Positions 20,646 to 30,945 of a stretch of 64,000 bases of DNA are shown here, piece after piece; the stretch's first letter is position 1; each line of letters opens with the position of its first letter. The notes beneath the pieces are model-generated. The model saw nothing but the letters and a program-made list of their open reading frames with translations. It searched no databases and had not been told where the DNA came from. The DNA is from Arcuatula senhousia (Eukaryota > Mollusca > Bivalvia > Mytilida > Mytilidae). A program made the translations under genes and the position numbers. The DNA is taken from NCBI GenBank assembly GCA_963971305.1, contig OZ020305.1, forward strand, positions 5,427,001 to 5,491,000, written 5' to 3'.

Positions 20646-21982
20646 TGTTTGTTTGGGTCTTTTTGTAATTTAGCCATAAATTGTGATTCATAACAGTATA
20701 GGAAAAGGTCGGCTATAAGTGGCGCACAATTAGTACCCATAGGAATACCAATAATTTGGCGATAAATTTGTTTACCAAAACGTATGTAAATATTATCTAA
20801 CAAATAATTTAGAGCAGTAATAGTTTCTGCATCAGTCCAGTTGATGTAACCCTTTTGAGTCTCGTTACTAAAAAATGATTTACTAAATGATTTTGAAACT
20901 CTAGAACAGATATAATCACTTTTAGATTTGTCAAAACACCATTTAACCAAATATTCAAATTTCTTTTTAATCAGATTATGTGGAAGGTTAGTATATAAAG
21001 TAGAAAAATCGTAACTATCAACGGTATGAAAAGTATTTTCAAAAGCACGAAGCTTGTCCAAAACATCAAGAGAATTTTTTACACTCCAAAAATAATTAAT
21101 TCCACTGTTTTCGAATACCCTTTCACAGTATTGAATAATAACTTCCTTCATAGTAGTTAAAGTAAGTGATAGAACTTTGGAAATATGGGTTAAAGAACAC
21201 TTACTTGAAGCAGAGATAAAACGAGATTTATATGGATTTTTGTGCAATTTAGGTATCCAGTACATAGTAGGTAATTTAAAGTATGTCGGGGCAACTCGAA
21301 GTGCTGTGGTCGCTATGATATGATCGTCAATGATACCTGATTCTGTCGAATGCACGGGAACGAAAGTGTTCGAATTTTTTATTTCGTGCATTAAAACCTC
21401 AAGGTAATACTTTCTTCATACCACAACGTCATTGTTAGCTGCTTTGTCGGCGGGAACAAACACGTATCGCAAACCAAGTAAACGGATTTTTGACTTTATT
21501 CTATTAAGGTAAGTATTAGGCCTAAAATCTACAAATGAATTTTGAAATTGGCTAATTCTGAGTTGAACAATTGCCATAAATTTATTAATAAAACGGTCTA
21601 GAGATTTTGAGTCGGCCCCTTCTCTCCTGATCCAAGATTTGCAATAAGAGAGAAGGGAAGTTTTGATACAATTTAGGCAGGAATTCCAATTAATTTTAGT
21701 AGGTGGTCTAAACTTTGGTCCTTTTTTCAAGAAATTGATAACCTCTGGGTCATTGACGATTGAAAGGTCTCCGGTAACAACATGATCACAAGGAGCATAT
21801 CTGAAATCAGATTTAGTACAGTCGCATGTTAAAGGAATATTCGTGTCTAGTTCTTCATCAGTTGTAGTTGTTGTATAGTTAAAAATAATGTTACGTGTAG
21901 GTTTCTTATATTTATAAGATACAATAGGTGGTTCGGTATTAGAAAAATAAGGTGGAATGAGATCTTGAATATTAGGATCCAT
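20606..21982 (-). CDS. Naiad CxC linker and RT fingers/palm, one in-frame TGA (copy A)
   Basis: From Met 21982 the frame has the CxC motif PLTCDC (residues 50-55) followed by YAPCDHVVTGD, the linker typical of N-terminal-endonuclease Penelope-like elements. Next come the DKG-like box VPADKAANN and, at 21416-21418, TGA directly before RKYYLEVL. Beyond the TGA the same frame gives MYWIPKLHKNP (motif 2), TVDSYDFSTLYTNLP (motif A, catalytic Asp) and IGIPMGTNCAPLIADLF (motif B). It then shifts before the YLDD of motif C. Relatives commonly have Cys at the TGA position (recalled), so the TGA is read here as probable selenocysteine. The start is uncertain because the frame is open upstream of Met. 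Confidence 0.8.
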
Positions 21983-22016
21983 AAATATACTAGATATATT
22001 TATGAAGTCAAGTCCT

Positions 22017-23039
22017 CTATTTTATAAAATGTCGAATGTGGTCTTCTGGGTTTTCAATTTTGGGAAACAGTTTATAATAACAAAAAGAAGAGATGATGAG
22101 TGCACCTTCATATAATGGACTTGCATGAGATATAGTACTACATTCCAAACGGATACTGTTTAATTTAGAAATGGGTATTGAACATAATTTACAAAACAGA
22201 TGATGACGTCCATTATTTTTAAAGATTTTAATAAGATCAGTAATACTTGAGTCAGAGCGGTGTTGTTTTCTGACATTACGATTTATTCGTTTACCATGCG
22301 ACCGTTTGTTCCGTTTACGAGGAATCACTAAATTCATGACATTTATGTTTGATGATCTTGATATGCTACCCTGTCCCATGATGTTATCGTTAAGACCCAG
22401 AGGGTATTCGGTTTGTAATTTTTTGATCCAATCAAGTTCAGCAAGTCGTCTTTCTCTACGAAACTGTCTTTTACTTAAATTTAAATCTCTATTAATAATT
22501 TCAAGTGGCTGAACTTTAATATACTTAATGTTGTGGTTGTGTTTATGTAAGTGTTGATAAAGATAGCATTTATACTTTTTAAAGCGGCAAAAGCGATACA
22601 GATGTTCAGAAGTTCTTTTCGACAAATACCTACCAGTCTCCCCGACATACTGAATATTACAATTAGGTTCGGATCAAGATATTAAATAAATTAAATTTGT
22701 TGTGCGTCAGTTAACATCTTGGGTCAATTTAGTAGAGAAAGTTCGTCCATTTATACTAGATGTAACAGTGGTGTTTCTGATTAACCTGTTTCACGTTTGT
22801 CATTTCGAAGCACTACAGGGTAAGACTTTAGGATATCCACGAAAAGAGCTATTAAACGTATTGCATGTGTTATTAAGATTCTTTTGTTGTTTTGTATTTG
22901 ATGATTGGACTGATGGTTTAAAAGAATTTACGGTATAGGAAGAGTGGCTGGTTATATTAGATTGAAGTTTATTGTTGGATGTGGATATCCTAGCTTGTGG
23001 TTTTGAGTTGTTGTATTTTTTACCATTTCGTAAAATCAT
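22017..23039 (-). CDS. Naiad N-terminal GIY-YIG endonuclease with four in-frame TGA (selenoprotein), copy A
   Basis: Starting at ATG 23039 (MILRNGKKY, a start typical of these proteins) the frame has no TAA/TAG for 340 codons. It has TGA at codons 80 (22802-22800), 83 (22793-22791), 111 (22709-22707) and 122 (22676-22674). The order U-QT-U, 27 residues, U-RTTNLIYLIS-U-SEPNC-NIQYVGETG reproduces the CxxC...C...C zinc-binding region that precedes the GIY-YIG motif in Penelope-like endonucleases, with selenocysteine in place of each Cys. YVGETG is at 131-136, catalytic Arg near 142, His-rich segment 146-169, Glu 201 and WIKKLQ at 204. It ends with TAG at 22017; the RT frame follows at -1. Cleavage of target DNA is the expected role. 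Confidence 0.85.
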
Positions 23040-23424
23040 GATTAAGGTTGTAAGGAGAGAAAGGGATGTTCCATGACAAAACAGGACGGGACCGAAAAAT
23101 ATATGCATTCAGCATTATATAATAAAAAAAGTACCACAGTTAAAATAGTCTTGCTAAAACTACTAGTGATTCCCGACAAGGTTCATAATACACGCGACAA
23201 CAGGGAAACAAATACAGGGATTAGTAGAATAAAGCAAGACAATTTAGTTAATTGTAGAAGTGGGCAAAAAATAGAGATGTAATATAAGTACAAGGTGGTT
23301 GAAAATATTGAAAGCTATCTCGCACACAAAAATTACCATCATTAAAATATATAAGAGCATACACCTCAAGCACGGGGATACGTTTTACAGCATCCACACG
23401 GCACAGGAGACAAACTCTGCAAAA

Positions 23425-24404
23425 AATAGAAAATAAAGAGATGTGGAATAAGTGTACGCGACACAGCCCACAATTAAACGGCAATTTAGAAAAACCACAA
23501 TGGACAACCGCCAGCAGCCTTCAACGAGGCCATTTGGCACTGCTCGCGGTTATGCAATTGGCCCATGGTCTAAATAAGATGCATATAATTCAAATCCAGC
23601 CCTGATATAGTCACAGATAGACCCCCTTCTTAAACAAGGAACAGAAAACATCAAAAAGACAAGTACAAACGAAAGCTTTGTCAAGGATTCCTGGCTTAGG
23701 ACAGGCACATGTAATATGTGGCGGGGTTAAACTAGTTTTTTGGGCCCAACCTTCCCCCTATCAATATTCCCAGACAAAGCACAAAAACTAAACAAACAAT
23801 AAAAATCAAATCGATCAAAGTCCAATTCTACTAGAGAGAACCTAAGACAAAAAACAAGAACAAACAAAAGGACGGTAAAGGAACTCTCTATAGAACACTC
23901 GCTGTTACTGACAGCTAGCTGAGAATCATCAATCGACTGATGTAAAAAAAATCAAACGTATCGATTTTAAATCCGACACAACACTTCAAGCAATAATGAT
24001 TTAGTGAAGTGTCATCACACAAAACCGACACGCTTGATCGTTATAATGCTTAAAAATGACAATAGTAAAAACGTTTATGGAGGTTTTAAAGCGAGTATTA
24101 AGTTTTCAATATTTCTGCCAAAAAACACTAAATTCAAAGATTTAACCAAGATATTCATTTCATATCCTTTCCGTAATAAATTTTGAAGCCAATTTTTCAT
24201 TTCTATTGGATTGCTTTTAAATTTGTGAGCTTTATAAAAAACATTACCATAAAATACAGGATGTGATATTCCTTTCACTATAAGAAAGTGACGTGTACAA
24301 TTAAATTTTTCAATAAGAGATCGATACTTGTGGAAGAATTTAGAAAAAGATTTTACTAATTTGTGGTATCGATAACCTTGTTTAAATATTTTTTTTTTTT
24401 TTTT
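23425..24404 (-). mobile_element. Naiad upstream partial copy (pseudo-LTR, T2)
   Basis: It contains the last part of the RT ORF (24390-24075: LLKQGYRYHK-like start, FYKAHKFKSNP, ending ENLILALKPP-stop) and the full 3' tail. It is joined directly to the N-terminal region at 23425. The 24,390 end is a T-rich run and then the target-site copy TTTAG. The frame here is longer than in T1 because TTA replaces TAA. It provides the 5' leader, and probably the promoter, of copy A. Confidence 0.8.
23951..24038 (-). promoter_or_regulatory. SECIS element candidate, copy T2
   Basis: Same fold as at 19838-19925. One difference in the lower helix (A to G opposite U) keeps pairing as G.U. It starts 37 nt after the longer RT stop at 24075. 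Confidence 0.7.
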
Positions 24405-24409
24405 TTTAG

Positions 24410-24837
24410 ACATCACATGGCTTGCAAGAAACCTGGCCAATTTCCATCTCAGTCTTGTCCAATTATATTGCATTTATTTTCAAAAGTGGATTGTCACACT
24501 CAACGGTGGCATGTTATATTTCAGGAATAGCTTATTTTCCCAAACTTTGGGGCTATGAAGATACCACACAAAACTTTGTTACCAGAAAAATTCTAGAAGG
24601 TTATAAAAAGTAAAGTGGGCAAAAGAAAGACACAAGGCTCCCTATTTTAAACATACTTTAGCACAGATTATTGTGGTCCTACCCATGACTTGTAAGTCAG
24701 GTTACGAAGCCAGTTTGTATAAAGCCGCGTATTTGCTATGTTTTTATGGTATGTTTGGAGTTAGTCAGTTGAAGTACAAAGGACACAATTCACGCAAGCA
24801 TGCAATTAAGTATTAAAACGTTAAAATTGACCATAAT
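24410..24837 (+). pseudogene. tyrosine recombinase N-terminal half (DIRS-type), copy 1
   Basis: The plus strand encodes VLSNYIAFIFKSGLSHSTVA, then ISGIAYFPKLWGYEDTT, QNFVTRKILEGYKK, and after frame changes YKAAYLLCFYGMFGVSQLKY. This is the core-binding and early catalytic region of the tyrosine recombinases found in DIRS-like elements (sTi..Y.SaI.y.hkl.g..dpt..f...k.L.G). The 5' part is removed by the Naiad insertion at 24405. The 3' part is interrupted by a 470-bp MITE at 24838. Frameshifts near 24470 and 24615 make it dead. Confidence 0.7.
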
Positions 24838-25307
24838 GGCTGTTTTCAGTTGACCTACTCTAGTTAACTCGAGTTAACCCGAGTAACAAATAAACGTCTA
24901 GAGTTCGGACTCGGGTAAACCCCGATGACCTTTAACCCCTACTCGAGTTTAACTCTGGCAAAAGCGGGGTTGGTAGAGTACGTGACGTCATGAGTATAGT
25001 TTACCTGCGACAATGTGACTAGATTTCTTAAATCATACGTATCTAATGTTTAATTTACCTAAAGTTACATTAGAAAAGAATGTTTTTTGTTTTATTATTT
25101 AAAAGTTTTGAAGTTTTATTGTAATAACATTGTCGCTATGGTCAACTCTATACTAGAGTACCCCGTTTTATTGAGAAAAAGTACACGAATTAACCCGACA
25201 CTAGAATAATTTGTTCAGTTGAGAATCAAGTGCGCAAGATCCTACCGAGCTAAAAATAGAAAATTACTCTACTAGGGTTAACTCGAGTAGGTCAACTGAA
25301 AACGGCC
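24838..25307. mobile_element. 470-bp MITE inside the recombinase gene, copy 1
   Basis: The terminal inverted repeats begin GGCTGTTTTCAGTTGACC (left) and GGCCGTTTTCAGTTGACC (right, reverse complement) and continue to about 30 bp. AAT flanks both ends. Subterminal CTCGAGTTAAC palindromes recur several times. There is no coding capacity. The recombinase reading resumes on the other side. Confidence 0.8.
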
Positions 25308-25690
25308 AATAGTATAGAATTAAAAATTCTGACTTCAACGTCAGATCAATTTGGTCGGGGATAACATTAATAATACCGAAACAAAACGTAAAAAACACTT
25401 GCCCAGTAAATGCATTAGAGGATTTTATTTCGATTTGGGGAAACCAACAAGGTCAACTTTTTTGCCTCTTTAATGGTAGTCTTTTATCAAGTTTTCAGTT
25501 CAAGGCCATGCTTAAGAAGACATTGCATACTTTAGGGATTTCCGAACCCAATTTTACCTCACATTCCTTTCGTATTAGTGTGGCAACTGCGTGTGCCATT
25601 CACGGTTATAGTGACTAAAGTATGCGGTCGTTGGCAGTCTAGTGCATATCGGAGATATATAAGAATATCCACATAGATTTCTATTTCAAG
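25308..25690 (+). pseudogene. tyrosine recombinase C-terminal half, copy 1
   Basis: It encodes GITLIIPKQNVKNTCPVNAL, EDFISIWGNQQGQLFCLFNG, FTSHSFRISVATACAIHGYSD, then after a 1-nt shift GRWQSSAYRRYIRI. HSFRI (25562 onward) is the H-x-x-R box, and the Tyr in AYRRYIR is the expected nucleophile region of DIRS/Ngaro recombinases. A stop after GYSD and the frameshift inactivate it. Confidence 0.75.
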
Positions 25691-25737
25691 TTATATATTT
25701 ACATGTATAAATTTATATCAAGTAAAAAAGTTTAACT

Positions 25738-25994
25738 AATCAAATAAAGTTTTGACATTAGGTGTTCCAGTTAATGTTTGGATTATTGGGTCGTCCATTG
25801 TCTCACACACCTTCTTAGAAGCTAGAGAAAGTCCAGGAGGCGTTAGTTTATCCCAGCGAGGGGTATCTATTAGGTGGAAAGGGAGAAGCGGGCTAATATT
25901 AAGCGGATTAAAAGGGCACATAAGAACCCTCATGAGAATGGAAGATCTCCCTGACTACATAGTCATTCATACGTTTGAAGAACCCTCAGGCTAA
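25738..25994 (+). pseudogene. SGNH-hydrolase-like fragment, copy 1
   Basis: The ORF reads VPVNVWIIGSSIVSHTFLEA, RWKGRSGLILSGLKGHI, and LPDYIVIHTFEEPSG-stop. The IIGSSIV block fits the nucleophile-Ser (block I, GxS) region of SGNH hydrolases, and PDYIVIH fits the strand before the usual HxGxND block, where this copy terminates. SGNH-like hydrolases are known accompaniments of some DIRS/Ngaro elements. The copy is truncated before the catalytic Asp/His. Its function in the element is unknown. Confidence 0.55.
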
Positions 25995-26658
25995 AATAAT
26001 GTCAAATATGATTATTCAACTAATATGTACAAAATTATTTTTCAGTCACTCATTGATTTTTTGTCTATATATAATCATTATATTCATTGGGTTCTTTACC
26101 AACGAAAGCTGTAATTAGTAGTTACATTGTATTGTTAACAGTAACAGTTAAGTCTTTAATAAATAGTTTTACCGGTTAAAACAAAACATGCAGTTATTTA
26201 TGGCTATATATATTAAACACTAAAATTAGATGCAAAATATACTAAATCAACCATCCTATAACTCTATTTTTAGCTGTTAAGGATGAGAATTTCCTTGTAA
26301 CGTTATAATCTATAACCGCACTTGAAATATAAATCCTCAAGTGTTAGCTGGAAATCATAGCGAAGTAAGTATTTAGATTTTTTGAAAGGGGAACGGGGTA
26401 ATACTCAGAGTTTAGATTCAAAGGGGGCATGTCAAAAATGGTACCGTAAACCTGGAAAATTTTCGCGCCAGTTTTATTTTCGCGATTTTCGCGTTGACAT
26501 TGATAGCCAAACTCCTTCGCAATAGGCTTATCCTTCCCGGCAAAAATAGGTCAGGATACAGGCTTGTATGAATTCCATCAAGATTCTTGAAAACATAAAC
26601 TTTTCTGTAATATTTGTTTTCTTAGAAAAAAAATTCAATTTGTTGTAAAGCCGCCCGT

Positions 26659-27656
26659 AGGTTAGTATATAAAGTAGAAAAATCGTAACTATCAACGGTA
26701 TGAAAAGTATTTTCAAAAGCACGAAGCTTGTCCAAAACATCAAGAGAATTTTTTACACTCCAAAAATAATTAATTCCACTGTTTTCGAATACCCTTTCAC
26801 AGTATTGAATAATAAATTCCTTCATAGTAGTTAAAGTAAGTGATAGAACTTTGGAAATATGGGTTAAAGAACAATTACTTGAAGCAGAGATAAAACGAGA
26901 TTTATATGGATTTTTGTGCAATTTAGGTATCCAGTACATAGTAGGTAATTTAAAGTATGTCGGGGCAACTCGAAGTGCTGTGGTCGCTATGATATGATCG
27001 TCAATGATACCTGATTCTGTCGAATGCACGGGAACGAAAGTGTTCGAATTTTTTATTTCGTGCATTAAAACCTCAAGGTAATACTTTCTTCATACCACAA
27101 CGACATTGTTAGCTGCTTTGTCGGCGGGAACAAACACGTATCGCAAACCAAGTAAACGGATTTTTGACTTTATTCTATTAAGGTAAGTATTAGGCCTAAA
27201 ATCTACAAATGAATTTTGAAATTGGCTAATTCTGAGTTGAACAATTGCCATAAATTTATTAATAAAACGGTCTAGAGATTTTGAGTCGGCCCCTTCTCTC
27301 CTGATCCAAGATTTGCAATAAGAGAGAAGGGAAGTTTTGATACAATTTAGGCAGGAATTCCAATTAATTTTAGTAGGTGGTCTAAACTTTGGTCCTTTTT
27401 TCAAGAAATTGATAACCTCTGGGTCATTGACGATTGAAAGGTCTCCGGTAACAACATGATCACAAGGAGCATATCTGAAATCAGATTTAGTACAGTCGCA
27501 TGTTAAAGGAATATTCGTGTCTAGTTCTTCATCAGTTGTAGTTGTTGTATAGTTAAAAATAATGTTACGTGTAGGTTTCTTATATTTATAAGATACAATA
27601 GGTGGTTCGGTATTAGAAAAATAAGGTGGAATGAGATCTTGAATATTAGGATCCAT
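26659..27656 (-). pseudogene. Naiad CxC linker and RT start, in-frame TGA (copy B)
   Basis: Same as 20985-21982, with the same TGA at 27090-27092 (after NNVVVV). It is cut at 26659 inside motif A (LYTNL), where unit 1's end sequence abuts. It differs from copy A by a few replacements (NNV for NND, SSN for SSK, KEF for KEV). No palm motifs B or C remain. Confidence 0.8.
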
Positions 27657-27690
27657 AAATATACTAGATATATTTATGAAGTCAAGTCCT

Positions 27691-28713
27691 CTATTTTATA
27701 AAATGTCGAATGTGGTCTTCTGGGTTTTCAATTTTGGGAAACAGTTTATAATAACAAAAAGAAGAGATGATGAGTGCACCTTCATATAATGGACTTGCAT
27801 GAGATATAGTACTACATTCCAAACGGATACTGTTTAATTTAGAAATGGGTATTGAACATAATTTACAAAACAGATGATGACGTCCATTATTTTTAAAGAT
27901 TTTAATAAGATCAGTAATACTTGAGTCAGAGCGGTGTTGTTTTCTGACATTACGATTTATTCGTTTACCATGCGACCGTTTGTTCCGTTTACGAGGAATC
28001 ACTAAATTCATGACATTTATGTTTGATGATCTTGATATACTACCCTGTCCCATGATGTTATCGTTAAGACCCAGAGGGTATGCGGTTTGTAATTTTTTGA
28101 TCCAATCAAGTTCAGCAAGTCGTCTTTCTCTACGAAACTGTCTTTTACTTAAATTTAAATCTCTATTAATAATTTCAAGTGGCTGAACTTTAATATACTT
28201 AATGTTGTGGTTGTGTTTATGTAAGTGTTGATAAAGATAGCATTTATACTTTTTAAAGCGACGAAAGCGATACAGATGTTCAGAAGTTCTTTTCGACAAA
28301 TACCTACCAGTCTCCCCGACATACTGAATATTACAATTAGGTTCGGATCAAGATATTAAATAAATTAAATTTGTTGTGCGTCAGTTAACATCTTGGGTCA
28401 ATTTAGTAGAGAAAGTTCGTCCATTTATACTAGATGTAACAGTGGTGTTTCTGATTAACCTGTTTCACGTTTGTCATTTCGAAGCACTACAGGGTAAGAC
28501 TTTAGGATATCCACGAAAAGAGCTATTAAACGTATTGCATGTGTTATTAAGATTCTTTTGTTGTTTTGTATTTGATGATTGGACTGATGGTTTAAAAGAA
28601 TTTACGGTATAGGAAGAGTGCCTGGTTATATTAGATTGAAGGTTATTGTTGGATGTGGATATCCTAGCTTGTGGTTTTGAGTTGTTGTATTTTTTACCAT
28701 TTCGTAAAATCAT
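27691..28713 (-). CDS. Naiad GIY-YIG endonuclease with four in-frame TGA, copy B
   Basis: Corresponds base for base to 22017-23039 (offset 5,674). The start ATG is at 28713 (MILRNGKKY). TGA codons occupy the same four Cys-equivalent positions (28474-28476, 28465-28467, 28381-28383, 28348-28350), and the frame ends at TAG 27691 with the same -1 relation to the RT frame. Replacements include Arg for Cys in RFRRFKK and Ala for Glu in LQTAYP. Upstream of the Met the frame stays open to 28851, unlike copy A, where small A-run length changes break it; the additional N-terminus is hydrophobic and probably not translated. Being a recent duplicate, it is not independent evidence for recoding. Confidence 0.8.
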
Positions 28714-29096
28714 GATTAAGGTTGTAAGGAGAGAAAGGGATGTTCCATGACAAAACAGGACGGGACCAAAAATATATGCATTCAGCATTATATAATAAAA
28801 AAGTACCACAGTTAAAATAGTCTTGCTAAAACTACTAGTGATTCCCGACAAGGTTCATAATACACGCGACAACAGGGAAACAAATACAGGGATTAGTAGA
28901 ATAAAGCAAGACAATTTAGTTAATTGTAGAAGTGGGCAAAAAATAGAGATGTAATATAAGTACAAGGTGGTTGAAAATATTGAAAGCTATCTCGCACACA
29001 AAAATTACCATCATTAAAATATATAAGAGCATACACCTCAAGCACGGGGATACGTTTTACAGCATCCACACGGCACAGGAGACAAACTCTGCAAAA

Positions 29097-29749
29097 AATA
29101 GAAAATAAAGAGATGTGGAATAAGTGTACGCGACACAGCCCACAATTAAACGGCAATTTAGAAAAACCACAATGGACAACCGCCAGCAGCCTTCAACGAG
29201 GCCATTTGGCACTGCTCGCGGTTATGCAATTGGCCCATGGTCTAAATAAGATGCATATAATTCAAATCCAGCCCTGAAATAGTCACAGATAGACCCCCTT
29301 CTTAAACAAGGAACAGAAAACATCAAAAAGACAAGTACAAACGAAAGCTTCGTCAAGGATTCCTGGCTTAGGACAGGCACATGTAATATGTGGCGGGGTT
29401 AAACTAGTTTTTTGGGCCCAACCTTCCCCCTATCAATATTCCCAGACAAAGCACAAAAACTAAACACACAATAAAAATCAAATCGATCAAAGTCCAATTC
29501 TACTAGAGAGAACCTAAGACAAAAAACAAGAACAAACAAAAGGACGGTAAAGGAACTCTCTATAGAACACTCGCTGTTACTGACAGCTAGCTGAGAATCA
29601 TCAATCGACTGATGTAAAAAAATCAAACGTATCGATTTTAAATCCAACACAACACTTCAAGCAATAATGATTTAGTGAAGTGTCATCACACAAAACCGAC
29701 ACGCTTGATCGCTATAATGCTTAAAATGACAATAGTAAAAACGTTTATG
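29097..29749 (-). repeat. Naiad 3' tail, copy T3 (truncated)
   Basis: Same as T2 but lacking the RT-coding part because of the 467-bp loss. It holds a third SECIS copy. Confidence 0.8.
29622..29709 (-). promoter_or_regulatory. SECIS element candidate, copy T3
   Basis: Same fold as the other two copies. One C-to-T change in helix II (CCAACAC on the plus strand) leaves G.U pairing. GUGA, AAA and GA are retained. Confidence 0.65.
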
Positions 29750-30044
29750 AACTTTGGGGCCATGAAGATACCACACAAAACTTTGTTACCAGAAAAATTC
29801 TAGAAGGTTATAAAAAGTAAAGTGGGCAAAAGAAAGACACAAGGCTCCCTATTTTAAACATACTTTAGCACAGATTATTGTGGTCCTACCCATGACTTGT
29901 AAGTCAGGTTACGAAGCCAGTTTGTATAAAGCCGCGTATTTGCTATGTTTTTATGGTATGTTTGGAGTTAGTCAGTTGAAGTACAAAGGACACAATTCAC
30001 GCAAGCATGCAATTAAGTATTAAAACGTTAAAATTGACCATAAT
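29750..30044 (+). pseudogene. tyrosine recombinase fragment, copy 2
   Basis: Equivalent to 24543-24837. The first codons of copy 1 are missing through the 467-bp loss. It is otherwise nearly identical. Confidence 0.7.
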
Positions 30045-30514
30045 GGCTGTTTTCAGTTGACCTACTCTAGTTAACTCGAGTTAACCCGAGTAACAAATAA
30101 ACGTCTAGAGTTCGGACTCGGGTAAACCCCGATGACCTTTAACCCCTACTCGAGTTTAACTCTGGCAAAAGCGGGGTTGGTAGAGTACGTGACGTCATGA
30201 GTATAGTTTACCTGCGACAATGTGACTAGATTTCTTAAATCATACGTATCTAATGTTTAATTTACCTAAAGTTACATTAGAAAAGAATGTTTTTTGTTTT
30301 ATTATTTAAAAGTTTTGAAGTTTTATTGTAATAACATTGTCGCTATGGTCAACTCTATACTAGAGTACCCCGTTTTATTGAGAAAAAGTACACGAATTAA
30401 CCCGACACTAGAATAATTTGTTCAGTTGAGAATCAAGTGCGCAAGATCCTACCGAGCTAAAAATAGAAAATTACTCTACTAGGGTTAACTCGAGTAGGTC
30501 AACTGAAAACGGCC
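30045..30514. mobile_element. 470-bp MITE, copy 2
   Basis: Equivalent to 24838-25307, same length and ends, carried along by the tandem duplication rather than a second insertion. Confidence 0.8.
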
Positions 30515-30897
30515 AATAGTATAGAATTAAAAATTCTGACTTCAATGTCAGATCAATTTGGTCGGGGATAACATTAATAATACCGAAACAAAACGTAAAA
30601 AAACACTTGCCCAGTAAATGCATTAGAGGATTTTATTTCGATTTGGGGAAACCAACAATGTCAACTTTTTTGCCTCTTTAATGGTAGTCTTTTATCAAGT
30701 TTTCAGTTCAAGGCCATGCTTAAGAAGACATTGCATACTTTAGGGATTTCCGAACCCAATTTTACCTCACATTCCTTTCGTATTAGTGTGGCAACTGCGT
30801 GTGCCATTCACGGTTATAGTGACTAAAGTATGCGGTCGTTGGCAGTCTAGTGCATATCGGAGATATATAAGAATATCCACATAGATTTCTATTTCAA
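30515..30897 (+). pseudogene. tyrosine recombinase C-terminal half, copy 2
   Basis: Equivalent to 25308-25690, with the same stop after GYSD and the same frameshift before GRWQSSAYRRYIRI. One extra A near 30600 adds a further shift. These shared lesions predate the duplication. Confidence 0.7.
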
Positions 30898-30945
30898 GTT
30901 ATATATTTACATGTATAAATTTATATCAAGTAAAAAAGTTTAACT

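Larger units (their letters stand above)
19313..24404 (-). mobile_element. Naiad-type Penelope-like element with pseudo-LTR (copy A)
   Basis: In minus-strand order: a partial upstream copy (C-terminal RT plus 3' tail, 24390-23425), then N-terminal GIY-YIG endonuclease, CxC linker, RT and the 3' tail again (20015-19313). The repeated tail is the 'pseudo-LTR' arrangement known for Penelope-like elements. TTTAG lies on both sides (19308-19312 and 24405-24409). A T-run of about 19 borders the 5' side. The permuted order (endonuclease before RT) and the CxC motif define the Naiad group (Craig et al. 2021, from memory). It interrupts a DIRS-type element between RNase H and recombinase. Confidence 0.85.
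20985..26658. repeat. 5,674-bp tandem duplication, unit 1
   Basis: Everything from inside the Naiad RT (20985) to GCCGCCCG (26650-26657) reappears as unit 2 with a constant offset of 5,674 through the coding part (for example 21391/27065, 21982/27656, 22625/28299, 23039/28713). The 25995-26657 part has no recognisable gene. Confidence 0.85.

Noticed and set aside
22674..22802. Reading the four TGA codons as ordinary pseudogene stops
   Set aside because: All four are TGA, none is TAA or TAG in AT-rich DNA, all fall at conserved Cys columns, and a SECIS-like hairpin follows. Decay would not choose these positions. The frameshifts elsewhere are a separate sign that this copy is dead.
22306..22938. 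Plus-strand ORFs opposite the Naiad coding region
   Set aside because: Shadows of the minus-strand endonuclease frame.
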